Shown here piece by piece: positions 1 to 12,916 of a stretch of DNA of 64,000 nucleotides (the first letter of the stretch is position 1; each line of letters opens with the position of its first letter). The DNA is from Nocardiopsis sp. MG754419 (lineage in GTDB: Bacteria; Actinomycetota; Actinomycetes; Streptosporangiales; Streptosporangiaceae). Both the position numbers and the translations under genes were made by a program. The stretch is taken from NCBI RefSeq assembly GCF_018207095.1, contig NZ_QOCZ01000024.1:1-64000 (forward strand), written 5' to 3'. Under the pieces are notes generated by a model. The model was not told where the DNA came from, did not search any database, and saw only the letters and a program-made list of their open reading frames with translations.

Positions 1-1
1 C

Positions 2-814
2 GCCTCGCCCGCGTCGGGGGCGACGGTGGTGGATCCGTCCGCGGAGTTCGAGGCGTTGGAGGCGGAGTACGACGCGCGGCTCGGTGTGTACGCGGTGGAC
101 ACCGGGTCCGGGGAGGAGGTGGCGTTCCAGGAGGGCGAACGGTTCGCCTACGCGTCCACGTTCAAGGCGTTGTTGGCGGGTGTGGTGCTGGCGGAGCACT
201 CGTTGTCGGAGATGGAGCGGGTGATCACGTTCGACGAGGACGTGCTGGTGCCGCACTCCCCCATCGTGGAGGAGCACCTGGACTCGGGGATGTCCTTGTT
301 GGAGCTGTGCGACGCGACGGTGCGGTTCAGTGACAACGCGGCGGCGAACCTGCTGTTGGAGGAGATCGGCGGCCCCGAGGGGTTCGGGGAGGCGCTGGCG
401 GAGGCGACCGGGGACGAGGTGACCCGGCCGGTGCGGTGGGAGACGGATCTGAACGAGGCCGCGCCCGGGGACGAGCGGGACACCAGTACGGCGGAGGCGC
501 TCACGGGGAGCCTGGAGGCGTTCACGTTGGGGGACGTGCTGCCGGAGGAGCGTCGTGAGGTGCTGGTGGATCTGTTGGTGCGCAACACCACGGGGGACGA
601 CCTGATCCGGGCGGGGGTTCCGGAGGGGTGGACCGTGGGCGACAAGACCGGTGCCGGGGGCCACGGGACGCGTAACGACATCGGGGTGCTCTGGCCGGAG
701 GAGGGTGATCCGATCGTGCTGGCGGTGCTGTCGAGTCGGGATGTGGAGGACGCGGAGTACGACGACGCGTTGATCGCGGAGGCCACGGAGATCGTGGTGG
801 AGGCCCTGGGCTGA
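2..814 (+). CDS. Class A beta-lactamase (5' end outside window)
   Basis: Serine beta-lactamase of class A that would hydrolyse beta-lactams outside the membrane. Seen: the active-site STFK tetrad about 45 residues into the readable part, SDN (in FSDNAAANLLL), an ExxLN omega-loop motif (WETDLNE) and KTG (DKTGAGGHG), in the right order and spacing, so the catalytic set is complete. The frame is open to the left edge, reading ASPASGAT before the internal GTG at 26; the true start and export signal lie outside the window. A strong hairpin with a T-rich tail follows the stop, so it appears to end its transcript. Confidence 0.9.
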   Translation, partial: ASPASGATVVDPSAEFEALEAEYDARLGVYAVDTGSGEEVAFQEGERFAYASTFKALLAGVVLAEHSLSEMERVITFDEDVLVPHSPIVEEHLDSGMSLLELCDATVRFSDNAAANLLLEEIGGPEGFGEALAEATGDEVTRPVRWETDLNEAAPGDERDTSTAEALTGSLEAFTLGDVLPEERREVLVDLLVRNTTGDDLIRAGVPEGWTVGDKTGAGGHGTRNDIGVLWPEEGDPIVLAVLSSRDVEDAEYDDALIAEATEIVVEALG

Positions 815-834
815 GTGCGGCCGGTGGAGCGTGC

Positions 835-881
835 GGGGGTTCTGGTCACTGTGGGACAGATCGACCGGAACCCCCTCTTTT
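835..881 (+). terminator. Intrinsic terminator of the beta-lactamase gene
   Basis: A 13-bp stem (835-847 with 863-875, one G-U pair) is followed directly by TCTTTT. It begins 21 nt after the beta-lactamase stop. It is one of few hairpins in the window with a real U-tract. Confidence 0.85.
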
Positions 882-1070
882 ACCCGGCTCCTTCCAGCCC
901 AAAGAGGCCTTTTGTCACTTTATGGCGGTAAAAGCAGGCTGAACCGGTCACATCACGGCCACAACCTGAGTACAACCCGTGGGTTCGGTCGCTGTGGAGG
1001 CCCGCCGTCCCTGATCCTTGATGGCGTGCGGTCCTGGGGAAGGGGCCGGCTGCGAGGAGAGGGGCGTCGG

Positions 1071-2018
1071 GTGTTGACCGCGGTGGCCGGGGTGATCGGT
1101 GCGCTGGTGATCGGCGCCTGGGTCGTGGTGGCCTGGGGGTCCCGGCGGCGCCAGCCGTGGTTGTGGACTCCGGTCGCGCTGCTCGCCGTCGTGCTGGTGG
1201 CCCTGGATCTTCCGGGCTGGTCGTTCCTACCCCTGCTCGCGTTGGTGGCGGGCTCGTTCGCGGAACTGGTGGTGGGGTCACGGGAGCATCCGACCATCCG
1301 TACCAAGTCGCCGGACGCCCCGTTGAGCACCGAGCGGTGGGCGGCCGCGGCCGCCGCCCCGTTCCGGGTGGCACTGGCCGAACCATGGGACGTGGTGGCC
1401 CGCCCCAACCTCCGTCGCCGGTACCGACGCATGCTGGAACGCCAGTGGTCGGTCGTCGACCGCGAATCGCTGCTGGCCGCGATCGAGGGACTCCTGGAGG
1501 AGCTGCACAACGGCCCGAGTCTGGACCTGGTCGTGGACCTGCGTTCGGGGACGGCGCGGTCGCGCCTGCCCGACGGCGGTGAGGACACCGGTGCGATGGT
1601 GCGGCTGTCCGAGGAACAGGTGGCGCGCCTGCGGTCGGTCACGGGTGTGGCCGAGGGCGACGAGACCGTGATGATCGGCGCCTACCAGTGGTGGAAGTCG
1701 GTGCACGCCATCCGCCTGGTGTGCGGCGGGGCGACGCTCGACTGGTTGAGCCCGGTGGAGACGCAGACGTCGTTGCGCCGGGTCGCGTCGGATCTGCAGC
1801 GACGGTACGCGTCGTGGGGACAGCTGTCGTCGGCCTTCCACGCCGGCTATCTCCTGTGGCCCGACAAGGGCGTGGAGGGCGACCACGGGGACGCGGACCG
1901 CGTGTGGACGGCGCTGGGTCTGTTGGACGAGGATCCCCGCAGCCCCTGGAACCTTCTGCCGTGGGACATGCCGTTGGAGCGGGTCCCGTTCGAGGGCGTG
2001 TCCTCGAACCAGGACTGA
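1071..2018 (+). CDS. Membrane-anchored protein of unknown function
   Basis: About 315 residues. Two hydrophobic segments at the N-terminus (residues about 3-20 and 30-48) precede a soluble, Arg- and Trp-rich domain of about 250 residues. I do not recognise the family. I chose GTG 1071 because GAGGAGA lies 10 nt upstream and the protein then begins with the first membrane segment; the open frame reaches 831, but that extension lies over the preceding terminator and is not protein-like. A TTGTCA/CAGGCT pair with a 17-nt spacer near 912-940 could be its promoter, leaving a leader of about 120 nt in which I see no known RNA. Confidence 0.6.
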   Translation: MLTAVAGVIGALVIGAWVVVAWGSRRRQPWLWTPVALLAVVLVALDLPGWSFLPLLALVAGSFAELVVGSREHPTIRTKSPDAPLSTERWAAAAAAPFRVALAEPWDVVARPNLRRRYRRMLERQWSVVDRESLLAAIEGLLEELHNGPSLDLVVDLRSGTARSRLPDGGEDTGAMVRLSEEQVARLRSVTGVAEGDETVMIGAYQWWKSVHAIRLVCGGATLDWLSPVETQTSLRRVASDLQRRYASWGQLSSAFHAGYLLWPDKGVEGDHGDADRVWTALGLLDEDPRSPWNLLPWDMPLERVPFEGVSSNQD

Positions 2019-2178
2019 GCGCCGGAACCGGGGACCGTGGACACACCGGCCTCCCCTGGTGGAGGTCGTCGTCCGTTCGATGCGTTGATCGCCGCGAACG
2101 GCTCCGGCCGCACCGGTCGGCCCGGAACGCTCCGGCGTGATCGCCGGGCTCCGGGCCGGACCTGATGCGGCCCGTGGT

Positions 2179-2199
2179 CGCGGCGCCGTGGGCGCCGCG
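2179..2199 (-). terminator. Hairpin after pyk
   Basis: A perfect 9-bp stem CGCGGCGCC/GGCGCCGCG with a 3-nt loop begins 2 nt after the pyruvate kinase stop. No U-tract. Confidence 0.6.
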
Positions 2200-2201
2200 T
2201 G

Positions 2202-3632
2202 TCAGTTGTTCAGGGCGACGGCGTCGCCGAGGCGGTGCACCCGCAGGGAGTTGGTGGAACCGGTGGTTCCGGGCGGGCTGCCGGCGACGATGACGACCTT
2301 GTCGCCCTTGTGGTGGTCGCCGAGCCGCAGGAGCTCGCTCTCCACCTGGCGGACCATGTCGTCGGTGTTGTCGACCCAGGGCACCAGGTTGCTCTCCACA
2401 CCCCAGGTGAGGGAGAGCAGGCCACGCGTGCTGCCCTCGGTGGTGAAGGCCAGCAGCGGGATGGGCGAGCGGTAGCGGGCCAGACGCCGGGCGGTCTCAC
2501 CGGACATGGTGAAGGCGACGAGGGCCTTGGCTCCGACGGTCGCGCCGATCTCGGCCGCGGCACGGGCGATGGCGCCGCCCGTGGTCTCGGGCACCCGGTT
2601 GAGGATGTGCGAGGCGCGCAGGGACTCCTGCTCGGCGGCACCGACGATGCGCGCCATGGTCTCGACGGTCTCGATGGGGTACTGACCGACGCTGGTCTCA
2701 CCGGAGAGCATGACGGCGTCGGCACCGTCGAGGACGGCGTTGGCGACGTCGGAGGTCTCGGCGCGGGTCGGCCGGGGCGCCCCGATCATCGACTCCAGCA
2801 TCTGGGTGGCGACGATGACCGGCTTGGCCTTGTCGCGGCAGCGCTCGATGGCGCGCTTCTGCACCATCGGGACGTTCTCCAGGGGCAGCTCGACGCCCAG
2901 GTCGCCGCGGGCGACCATGACACCGTCGAAGACCTCGATGATGTCCTGGAGACGTTCGACGGCCTGGGGCTTCTCGATCTTGGCGATGAGGGGGACGGTG
3001 ATGCCCTCCTCGTCCATGATGCGGTGGCACTCCTCGGCGTCGGCGGGGCTGCGCACGAAGGAGAGGGCGACCATGTCGACGCCCTGGTGCAGGGCCCAGC
3101 GCAGGTCCTTCTCGTCCTTGTCGGTGAGCGCCGGAACGCTCACGGCGACGCCGGGGAGGTTGAGTCCCTTGTGGTTGGAGACGGTGCCGCCGAAGATGGC
3201 GCGGGTGAGGACGTCGGTGCTGGTGGTCTTGGTGCACTCCAGCACGACGCGGCCGTCGTCGATGAGGACGCGGTCACCGGGGCGTACGTCTCCGGGGAGT
3301 CCCTTGTAGGTCGTGGAGACCCTGTTCTGGTCTCCGGGGACGTCCTCGATGGTGATGGTGAACTCGTCTCCGGCGGCGAGTTCGATGGGTCCGTCGGGGA
3401 AGGTGCCCACACGGATCTTGGGGCCCTGGAGGTCGGCGAGGACGCCGACGGCTCGGTTGGCCTCCTGCGCGGCCTGCCGGAGATTGGCCAGGCTCGCGTG
3501 GTGGTCGTCGTGGGTTCCGTGGCTGAGGTTGAGGCGAGCGACGTCCAGTCCGGCGTCCACGAGGCGCCGGAGGGTCTCCGGGCTCGAGGTGGCGGGTCCG
3601 AGGGTCGCAACGATCTTTGCTCGACGTGTCAC
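2202..3632 (-). CDS. pyk: Pyruvate kinase
   Basis: Converts phosphoenolpyruvate and ADP to pyruvate and ATP, the last step of glycolysis. Full length for the family (476 aa). Seen: N-terminal RRAKIVATLGPA, RLNLSHG, the K-containing catalytic segment IAKIEKPQAV, the metal-binding MVARGDLGVELP, and the signature KPVIVATQMLESM. Two GTG starts are possible (3641 and 3632). I prefer 3632: it gives the usual TRRAKIV start, no ribosome-binding site precedes either, and a -10 hexamer TAAAGT lies 7 nt upstream of 3632, as in a leaderless mRNA. A dre-like palindrome overlaps the expected -35 region (separate entry). Monocistronic between two hairpins. Confidence 0.95.
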   Translation of the reverse strand: MTRRAKIVATLGPATSSPETLRRLVDAGLDVARLNLSHGTHDDHHASLANLRQAAQEANRAVGVLADLQGPKIRVGTFPDGPIELAAGDEFTITIEDVPGDQNRVSTTYKGLPGDVRPGDRVLIDDGRVVLECTKTTSTDVLTRAIFGGTVSNHKGLNLPGVAVSVPALTDKDEKDLRWALHQGVDMVALSFVRSPADAEECHRIMDEEGITVPLIAKIEKPQAVERLQDIIEVFDGVMVARGDLGVELPLENVPMVQKRAIERCRDKAKPVIVATQMLESMIGAPRPTRAETSDVANAVLDGADAVMLSGETSVGQYPIETVETMARIVGAAEQESLRASHILNRVPETTGGAIARAAAEIGATVGAKALVAFTMSGETARRLARYRSPIPLLAFTTEGSTRGLLSLTWGVESNLVPWVDNTDDMVRQVESELLRLGDHHKGDKVVIVAGSPPGTTGSTNSLRVHRLGDAVALNN

Positions 3633-3639
3633 GCCTATC

Positions 3640-3676
3640 ACTTTAGAGCGTCCGAGGGATGGAGTGGTCTAAACCA
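3640..3676 (-). promoter_or_regulatory. pyk leaderless promoter with DasR-type (dre-like) palindrome
   Basis: The -10 TAAAGT occupies 3645-3640 on the minus strand, 7 nt before GTG 3632. TGGTCTAAACCA at 3665-3676 matches 11 of 12 bases of the dre core TGGTCTAGACCA recognised by the GntR-family regulator DasR in Streptomyces, with both TGGT/ACCA half-sites perfect. It covers about -33 to -44, where a repressor would block RNA polymerase. The -35 hexamer is poor. Confidence 0.6.
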
Positions 3677-3844
3677 GGTTGCGAATGGACGTATGCGAGG
3701 TGGAGCGGGAGCGAACCCGATCACCCTGAGTGACGGTTCTCGGGCGTTGTGGGGACGGCCGGGAGGGGGTGGACCGGTGCCGGGGAGGGGTGTGTCATGG
3801 TCCGGTCCGTGGGCGTTTCGTGGACGGGTGAAGGGTGTGCGGTG

Positions 3845-4546
3845 GTGGAGCGTGGCGTGGTGATGGCCGCTCTGGCGGACGAGGTGACGGCGTTGGAGGA
3901 GGTCCTGCTCGGGCTGTCCGAGGACGAGGTGGTGCGGCCGACGCGGTGCGCGCCGTGGGATGTGGCGGCGCTCTCGGTGCACACGGTGGGGGCGCTCCAC
4001 CAGGTGAGCGTGACACTGGACACGGGGGCGGCGGACGCCGCCGCCCGACCGGTGTCGGCACCCGGGTACTACTCGCCGCGGGTGCGTTTCTCCCCCGAGG
4101 TGAACGGTGCGCGTGTCCGTGACGCCGCGGAGCGGGCGGCGCGACGACCGGACGCGGCCGAGCCGGGTCGGGTACTGGGAGTGCTCTGGTCGGCTCTGAG
4201 AGAGCGCGTGGCGCGCGAGCCGGAGGATCGCACGCTGGTGACCCGGCATGGTGATCCGATGCTGCTGACGGACTTCCTGACGACGCGGGTGACCGAACTG
4301 GTCCTGCACGGACTGGATCTGGCGGACGCCCTGGAGCGGAGGCCGTGGGTGTCCGACCGCGGCCTGGACCTGGTGCGGGAACTGCTGTTCGGTGCGGCCG
4401 ACCGGGCGGCGGTGCGCGCGGTACTGCCGGACGTGGAGGGCGCGGGCGCGCTGGAGGCGGTGCGCGTGGTGACGGGTCGTGCGTCGCGCCGTGTGGAGCG
4501 TGAGGCGCTGGAGGCCGCGGGGGTCCGGGTCCTGACGCTGGGGTGA
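3845..4546 (+). CDS. DinB-fold, mycothiol-dependent maleylpyruvate isomerase-like protein
   Basis: About 233 aa. The N-terminal four-helix segment contains WDVAALSVHTVGALHQV and a later RVTELVLHGLDLADAL. Histidines in these places form the metal site of the DinB/MDMPI fold, used in actinobacteria by mycothiol-dependent enzymes. The C-terminal part is a smaller basic/acidic domain. The specific reaction cannot be told. Start GTG 3845 (or 3842) is preceded by GAAGGG at 3830; the ATG at 3863 is an alternative. It converges on the next gene and shares a long bidirectional hairpin with it. Confidence 0.65.
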   Translation: MERGVVMAALADEVTALEEVLLGLSEDEVVRPTRCAPWDVAALSVHTVGALHQVSVTLDTGAADAAARPVSAPGYYSPRVRFSPEVNGARVRDAAERAARRPDAAEPGRVLGVLWSALRERVAREPEDRTLVTRHGDPMLLTDFLTTRVTELVLHGLDLADALERRPWVSDRGLDLVRELLFGAADRAAVRAVLPDVEGAGALEAVRVVTGRASRRVEREALEAAGVRVLTLG

Positions 4547-4607
4547 GCGCCGTGCGTACGGCGGGTGCCCGCGGCCGGCGTGGGTGAGATCACCTCGGGA
4601 GTGCGGC

Positions 4608-4661
4608 CCGACCGTATCCACCGCGCCCCTTGGGTGTGCGGGGCGCGGTGGGTACGGTCGG
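4608..4661. terminator. Bidirectional hairpin terminator
   Basis: A 22-bp stem with one U-G pair joins 4608-4629 to 4640-4661 around a 10-nt loop. It sits between two convergent stops (4546 and 4663), so it can serve both strands. No U-tract. Confidence 0.8.
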
Positions 4662-4662
4662 A

Positions 4663-5565
4663 TCAGCGGAAACGGGGTGGCCGCGGCAGGTCGGGCACCA
4701 GACGGCCGTAGGCGCGCAGGACCCGCAGACGCTGGATGGTGCGCATGCCTTCGCGTTCGAGGGTGGCGGCGGTGTCCCAGTGGTCCCAGCAGGCGTCCCA
4801 GCCACCGTCGGGGCGCTGCTGCTCCTCGAAGGCGTCGAGATTGCGGGCGATCTCGTCCTCGGTGAAGAGCGGCCGGGCGATGTGGTGCGGGTGGCAGGCC
4901 AGGTCGAGTGGTGTGTGGACGTGGCCGGTGGCCCGCGGGTGGACGTCGATGACGGCGCGCATCATGGTGGAGAGCCGGCTCATCGCGGCCATGGCGCGAG
5001 GCCGGTCGGGCACGTGGCGCAGGAACGTGCAGATACCGATGGCCTCGTGCGGGTCGGTCCAGTGCAGTGCGTTGATGCGGGTCCAGCAGTAGGCGGTGGC
5101 CTGGTCGCGCCAGGGGTGCGTGATGTGGTTCTTGTGCAGCAGCCCGGCGATCATGGCGGTGACGTCGAGTCGGCTGGAGAAGTCCGTCGTCTTGAGGTAC
5201 CAGGGTGCGGCTTCGGTGTACCGGACGCTCGGCAGGACGGCGGGGACTCCGCCGTCGTCGTTGGCGGACCGGGACAGGAAGCGGCAGATGCCCTGTCCGA
5301 GGTCCTCGGGGATGGTGCCGAGCTCGTCGAGGTGACGCAGGGCGATCTCGGTGGCGACGGGTTGGCTGCCGTGGCCCCGGAGGTCGGGGTCGAGGCTGTT
5401 GCCGTAGCCGCCGTCGAGGTTGCGGTGGGCGGCGAGTGCTGCGCGGACGGGCTCGGGCGATCCGGACTGGAAGTGGAAGGCGAAGCGGTGCCGGTCGATG
5501 AGCCGGGCGCTGCGCATGATGAAGTGGTCGGCTGCGCGGTACGAATCCCAGGTCACAACGGTCAT
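4663..5565 (-). CDS. Alpha/alpha-toroid protein (prenyltransferase / terpenoid cyclase-like)
   Basis: About 300 aa. Two glycine-rich repeats, LDGGYGNSLDPDLRGHG near residue 50 and QRPDGGWDACWDHWD near residue 260, resemble the QW-type repeats of alpha/alpha toroid enzymes. Aromatic and His residues are abundant between them. The protein is too short for a squalene-hopene cyclase and I see no DxDD acid motif, so cyclase activity is not supported; it may be a stand-alone barrel of unknown role. ATG 5565 is chosen because the family-like MTVVTWDSYRAADHF begins there and -10 TACCGT lies 6 nt upstream (leaderless pattern). The longer frame to 5619 has no support. Confidence 0.55.
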   Translation of the reverse strand: MTVVTWDSYRAADHFIMRSARLIDRHRFAFHFQSGSPEPVRAALAAHRNLDGGYGNSLDPDLRGHGSQPVATEIALRHLDELGTIPEDLGQGICRFLSRSANDDGGVPAVLPSVRYTEAAPWYLKTTDFSSRLDVTAMIAGLLHKNHITHPWRDQATAYCWTRINALHWTDPHEAIGICTFLRHVPDRPRAMAAMSRLSTMMRAVIDVHPRATGHVHTPLDLACHPHHIARPLFTEDEIARNLDAFEEQQRPDGGWDACWDHWDTAATLEREGMRTIQRLRVLRAYGRLVPDLPRPPRFR

Positions 5566-5628
5566 GCTTCGACGGTAAGCGCGCCCGGCCCGGGGGTGAA
5601 GGGCGGGTGCGCGATCCATTCGCGATCT

Positions 5629-6012
5629 TTACGCCGGGTTCTCCGGGGGACGACGCCGTCGACGTGCGAGGAGGAACGCGGCTCCGGCCCAGGAGACGGC
5701 GACGCTGAGGGCGACGAGGAGTTGGGCGCCGAGGAGGTGTTCGGTGGGGTAGACGACCCCGGTGAGGTAGTGCTCGATGAACCCTCCTGGCGGGAGTCCG
5801 GCCTGGCCGGCGCGTTCGCGTCCCCAGTTCTCGACGTGGGTGAGGGGGCAGTCCCAACCGATGACGGTGATGCCGAGGCCGTAGAGGGCGCAGGCGAGGT
5901 GCGGCCAGAAGGCGCGGGGCCACTTCCAGGCGAGGTAGCCGCCGAGGGCGACGTAGACGAGGAAGGCCATGTGCAGGACCATGGCGCCCTCGCCGATCAG
6001 CCGGAAGATCAT
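5629..6012 (-). CDS. DUF2784 family membrane protein
   Basis: 127 aa, about four membrane segments. The motif CPLTHVENWGRERAG followed by FIEHYLTGVVYP is typical of DUF2784, a small integral membrane family of unknown function. Arg-rich C-terminus in the cytoplasm. ATG 6012 has -10 TAGGCT at 6024-6019, 6 nt before the start, so it is probably leaderless and independent of gltBD. Confidence 0.85.
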   Translation of the reverse strand: MIFRLIGEGAMVLHMAFLVYVALGGYLAWKWPRAFWPHLACALYGLGITVIGWDCPLTHVENWGRERAGQAGLPPGGFIEHYLTGVVYPTEHLLGAQLLVALSVAVSWAGAAFLLARRRRRPPENPA

Positions 6013-6227
6013 GGGTCGAGCCTAGGGCCTGTGCGTCGCACCACCCAGGGTGTTCTTCGGGGCGGTTCCGACGGACCGTGCCCGCCGGAACCGACGGAGG
6101 GCTCGTGGCTGGGATCGCCGGGAACGGGACGGCGCACCGCGGGTCCCGCAGGTCGCCGCCCCGCCGTGCGGGTGTGCGCACACCGGGCCTGGCACGACGG
6201 AGACCTCGCGGGCACACCTCCCGGACA

Positions 6228-6264
6228 CGCGTCGGGCGCGGGGAGGATCCCCGCGCCCGACGCG
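6228..6264 (-). terminator. gltBD terminator
   Basis: A perfect 16-bp GC stem (6228-6243 with 6249-6264) and 5-nt loop lie 30 nt beyond the gltD stop at 6295. No U-tract. The rest of 6013-6294 holds nothing I recognise. Confidence 0.75.
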
Positions 6265-6294
6265 CTGCGGTCCGTGTCCGGACGGATGCTCGAC

Positions 6295-7749
6295 CTACAC
6301 GAGCGGGCGCTCGGTGGGCGGGATGGCGACCGGGAGGGTGGTGTCCTCGGTGAGGTAGCGGTCCACGCCGGCGGCGGCGGAGCGCCCCTCGGCGATGGCC
6401 CACACGATGAGGGACTGGCCACGACCCATGTCGCCCGCGCAGAAGACGCCGTCGACGGTGGTGCGGTAGTCGCTGTCGCGGACGACGTTGCCGCGACCGT
6501 CGAGCTCGACGCCGAGCTCCTCGATCATGCCCTTCTTCTCCGGGCCGACGAAGCCCATCGCGAGGGTGACGAGGTCGGCGGGGATCTCGCGTTCGGTGCC
6601 CTCGACGGGCTCGAAACCGTTGGCTCCGCGCTTGACCTCGACGAGTCGGAGGGCGCGGACGTTGCCGTCCTCGTCCCCGACGAACTCGACGGTGTTCACG
6701 GAGTAGATCCGCTTGCCGCCCTCCTCGTGGGCGCTGGTGACCTTGTACAGCATCGGCATGGTGGGCCAGGGCTGGTGGTCGGGCCGGTTCACCGGAGGCT
6801 TGGGCATGATCTCCAGCTGGGTCACCGAGGCGGCGCCCTGCCGGTGGGCGGTGCCGACGCAGTCGGCGCCGGTGTCGCCGCCGCCGATGACGACGACGTG
6901 CTTGCCCTCGGCGTGGATGGGGGCGCGTTCGAGGTCGCCCTCCTGCACCCGGTTGGCCAGGGGCAGGTACTCCATGGCCTGGTAGATGCCCTTGAGCTCG
7001 CGCCCGGTGGCGGGCAGGTCGCGCCACTGGGTGGCGCCACCGGTGAGGACCACGGCGTCGTGGTCGGCCTTGAGTCGGTCGACGGTGATGTCGACGCCGA
7101 CCTCGACACCGGTGCGGAAGGCGGTGCCCTCGGCGCTCATCTGGGCGAGGCGGCGGTCGATGTGCCGCTTCTCCATCTTGAACTCGGGGATGCCGTAGCG
7201 GAGCAGCCCGCCGACGCGGTCGGCGCGCTCGTAGACGGTGACGTCGTGTCCGGCGCGGGTGAGCTGCTGCGCGGCGGCCAGACCGGCGGGGCCGGAGCCG
7301 ACGACGGCGACCTTCTTGCCGGTGCGGTGGGTGGGGGGCAGGGGCTTGACCCAGCCTTCCTCCCACGCGCGGTCGATGATGGAGACCTCGACGTTCTTGA
7401 TGGTGACGGCGGGCTGGTTGATGCCGAGCACGCAGGCCGATTCACAGGGCGCCGGGCAGAGGCGTCCGGTGAACTCGGGGAAGTTGTTGGTGGCGTGGAG
7501 TCGCTCGATCGCCTCGGCCCAGTCGTGGGTGTAGACGAGGTTGTTCCACTCCGGAATGAGGTTGCCGAGAGGGCAGCCGTTGTGGCAGAAGGGGATGCCG
7601 CAGTCCATGCAGCGTGAGGCCTGCTTGGTGACGGCCCCCCGGTCGAAGTCCTCGTGGACCTCGCGCCAGTCCTGGATACGCACGTCGACCGGACGGTGGG
7701 TGGGGAGCTCGCGCTCGGTGATCTTCAGGAAACCCTTGGGGTCTGCCAT
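6295..7749 (-). CDS. gltD: Glutamate synthase small (beta) subunit
   Basis: 484 aa. Transfers electrons from NADPH through FAD and 4Fe-4S clusters to the large subunit for glutamine plus 2-oxoglutarate to glutamate synthesis. Seen: N-terminal Cys clusters [17 protein letters not shown] and [12 protein letters not shown], the FAD motif [14 protein letters not shown] near residue 147, the NADPH motif [13 protein letters not shown] near residue 287, and C-terminal [22 protein letters not shown]. It lies 27 nt after gltB on the same strand and ends at a 16-bp hairpin, so the two form one transcript. Confidence 0.97.
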   Translation of the reverse strand: MADPKGFLKITERELPTHRPVDVRIQDWREVHEDFDRGAVTKQASRCMDCGIPFCHNGCPLGNLIPEWNNLVYTHDWAEAIERLHATNNFPEFTGRLCPAPCESACVLGINQPAVTIKNVEVSIIDRAWEEGWVKPLPPTHRTGKKVAVVGSGPAGLAAAQQLTRAGHDVTVYERADRVGGLLRYGIPEFKMEKRHIDRRLAQMSAEGTAFRTGVEVGVDITVDRLKADHDAVVLTGGATQWRDLPATGRELKGIYQAMEYLPLANRVQEGDLERAPIHAEGKHVVVIGGGDTGADCVGTAHRQGAASVTQLEIMPKPPVNRPDHQPWPTMPMLYKVTSAHEEGGKRIYSVNTVEFVGDEDGNVRALRLVEVKRGANGFEPVEGTEREIPADLVTLAMGFVGPEKKGMIEELGVELDGRGNVVRDSDYRTTVDGVFCAGDMGRGQSLIVWAIAEGRSAAAGVDRYLTEDTTLPVAIPPTERPLV

Positions 7750-7776
7750 GGTTCTTCCTCCTTTCGTGGAACGGCT

Positions 7777-12333
<4,557 letters not shown>

Positions 12334-12527
12334 CTGCCCTCCTGTCGTCTTCAGTCGGCTTCGTGAAAAGCGCATTCGGGACGACATTGGCCCTGCTGCG
12401 TACGTGATGCTGTTGTGTCCGCCCGGGGGCGGGTCCCGTCGGTCGGGCGCCCTGGGCCACCTACCGTGTCGCGTCCACGTCCTCGTGTCGCCGGTGGTGA
12501 TCGGGTCGCCCGCCATGGGCAGGTTCT

Positions 12528-12574
12528 CTTATACACGCAGGTCCTGCCACGATGCGAATCGTAGGTCTAGACCA
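12528..12574 (-). promoter_or_regulatory. gltB upstream region: dre-like palindrome and candidate promoter
   Basis: AGGTCTAGACCA at 12563-12574 (TGGTCTAGACCT on the minus strand) matches 11 of 12 bases of the DasR dre core and contains the perfect GGTCTAGACC palindrome. Just downstream on the gltB strand, TTCGCA (12558-12553) and TATAAG (12533-12528) could form a weak promoter, though the spacing is long (about 19-20 nt). A start near 12521 would give a 5' leader of about 190 nt. The remaining part of the 12334-12916 gene-free stretch shows no other feature I recognise. Confidence 0.5.
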
Positions 12575-12916
12575 GAGGACGCCGCGGTGCGCCCTCGGTC
12601 TCCTGCGCGCCCGGTGGGTGGAAGGTGACGCCTGTCCCTCTCGGATGCGCGTCGTCGTCCGATGAGAGCCGGCCTAGCCCGTTGTTCCACACGGGACCCC
12701 CGCTAAACCTCACCCGGGAGATCGAACACCGACCCATGGCCGGACGTTCACCCGGCTTCTCGAAGCGCGCGGGGGCGTGACCTCAGATTACCCCGGGGTT
12801 AACGCCACACCCAAGGGGGGAGGAACACCCCCGGGGAGTGATATCTCCCTCATCGGTGACGAACCACCCTGACCTGCGTCACCGTTGTGGTGCGCACGCC
12901 ATGGGAAGATCGTCGG

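Noticed and set aside
3638-7366. 1242-codon open frame on the - strand across the toroid, DUF2784 and gltD genes
   Set aside because: Out-of-frame Arg/Pro/His-rich shadow spanning several real genes.
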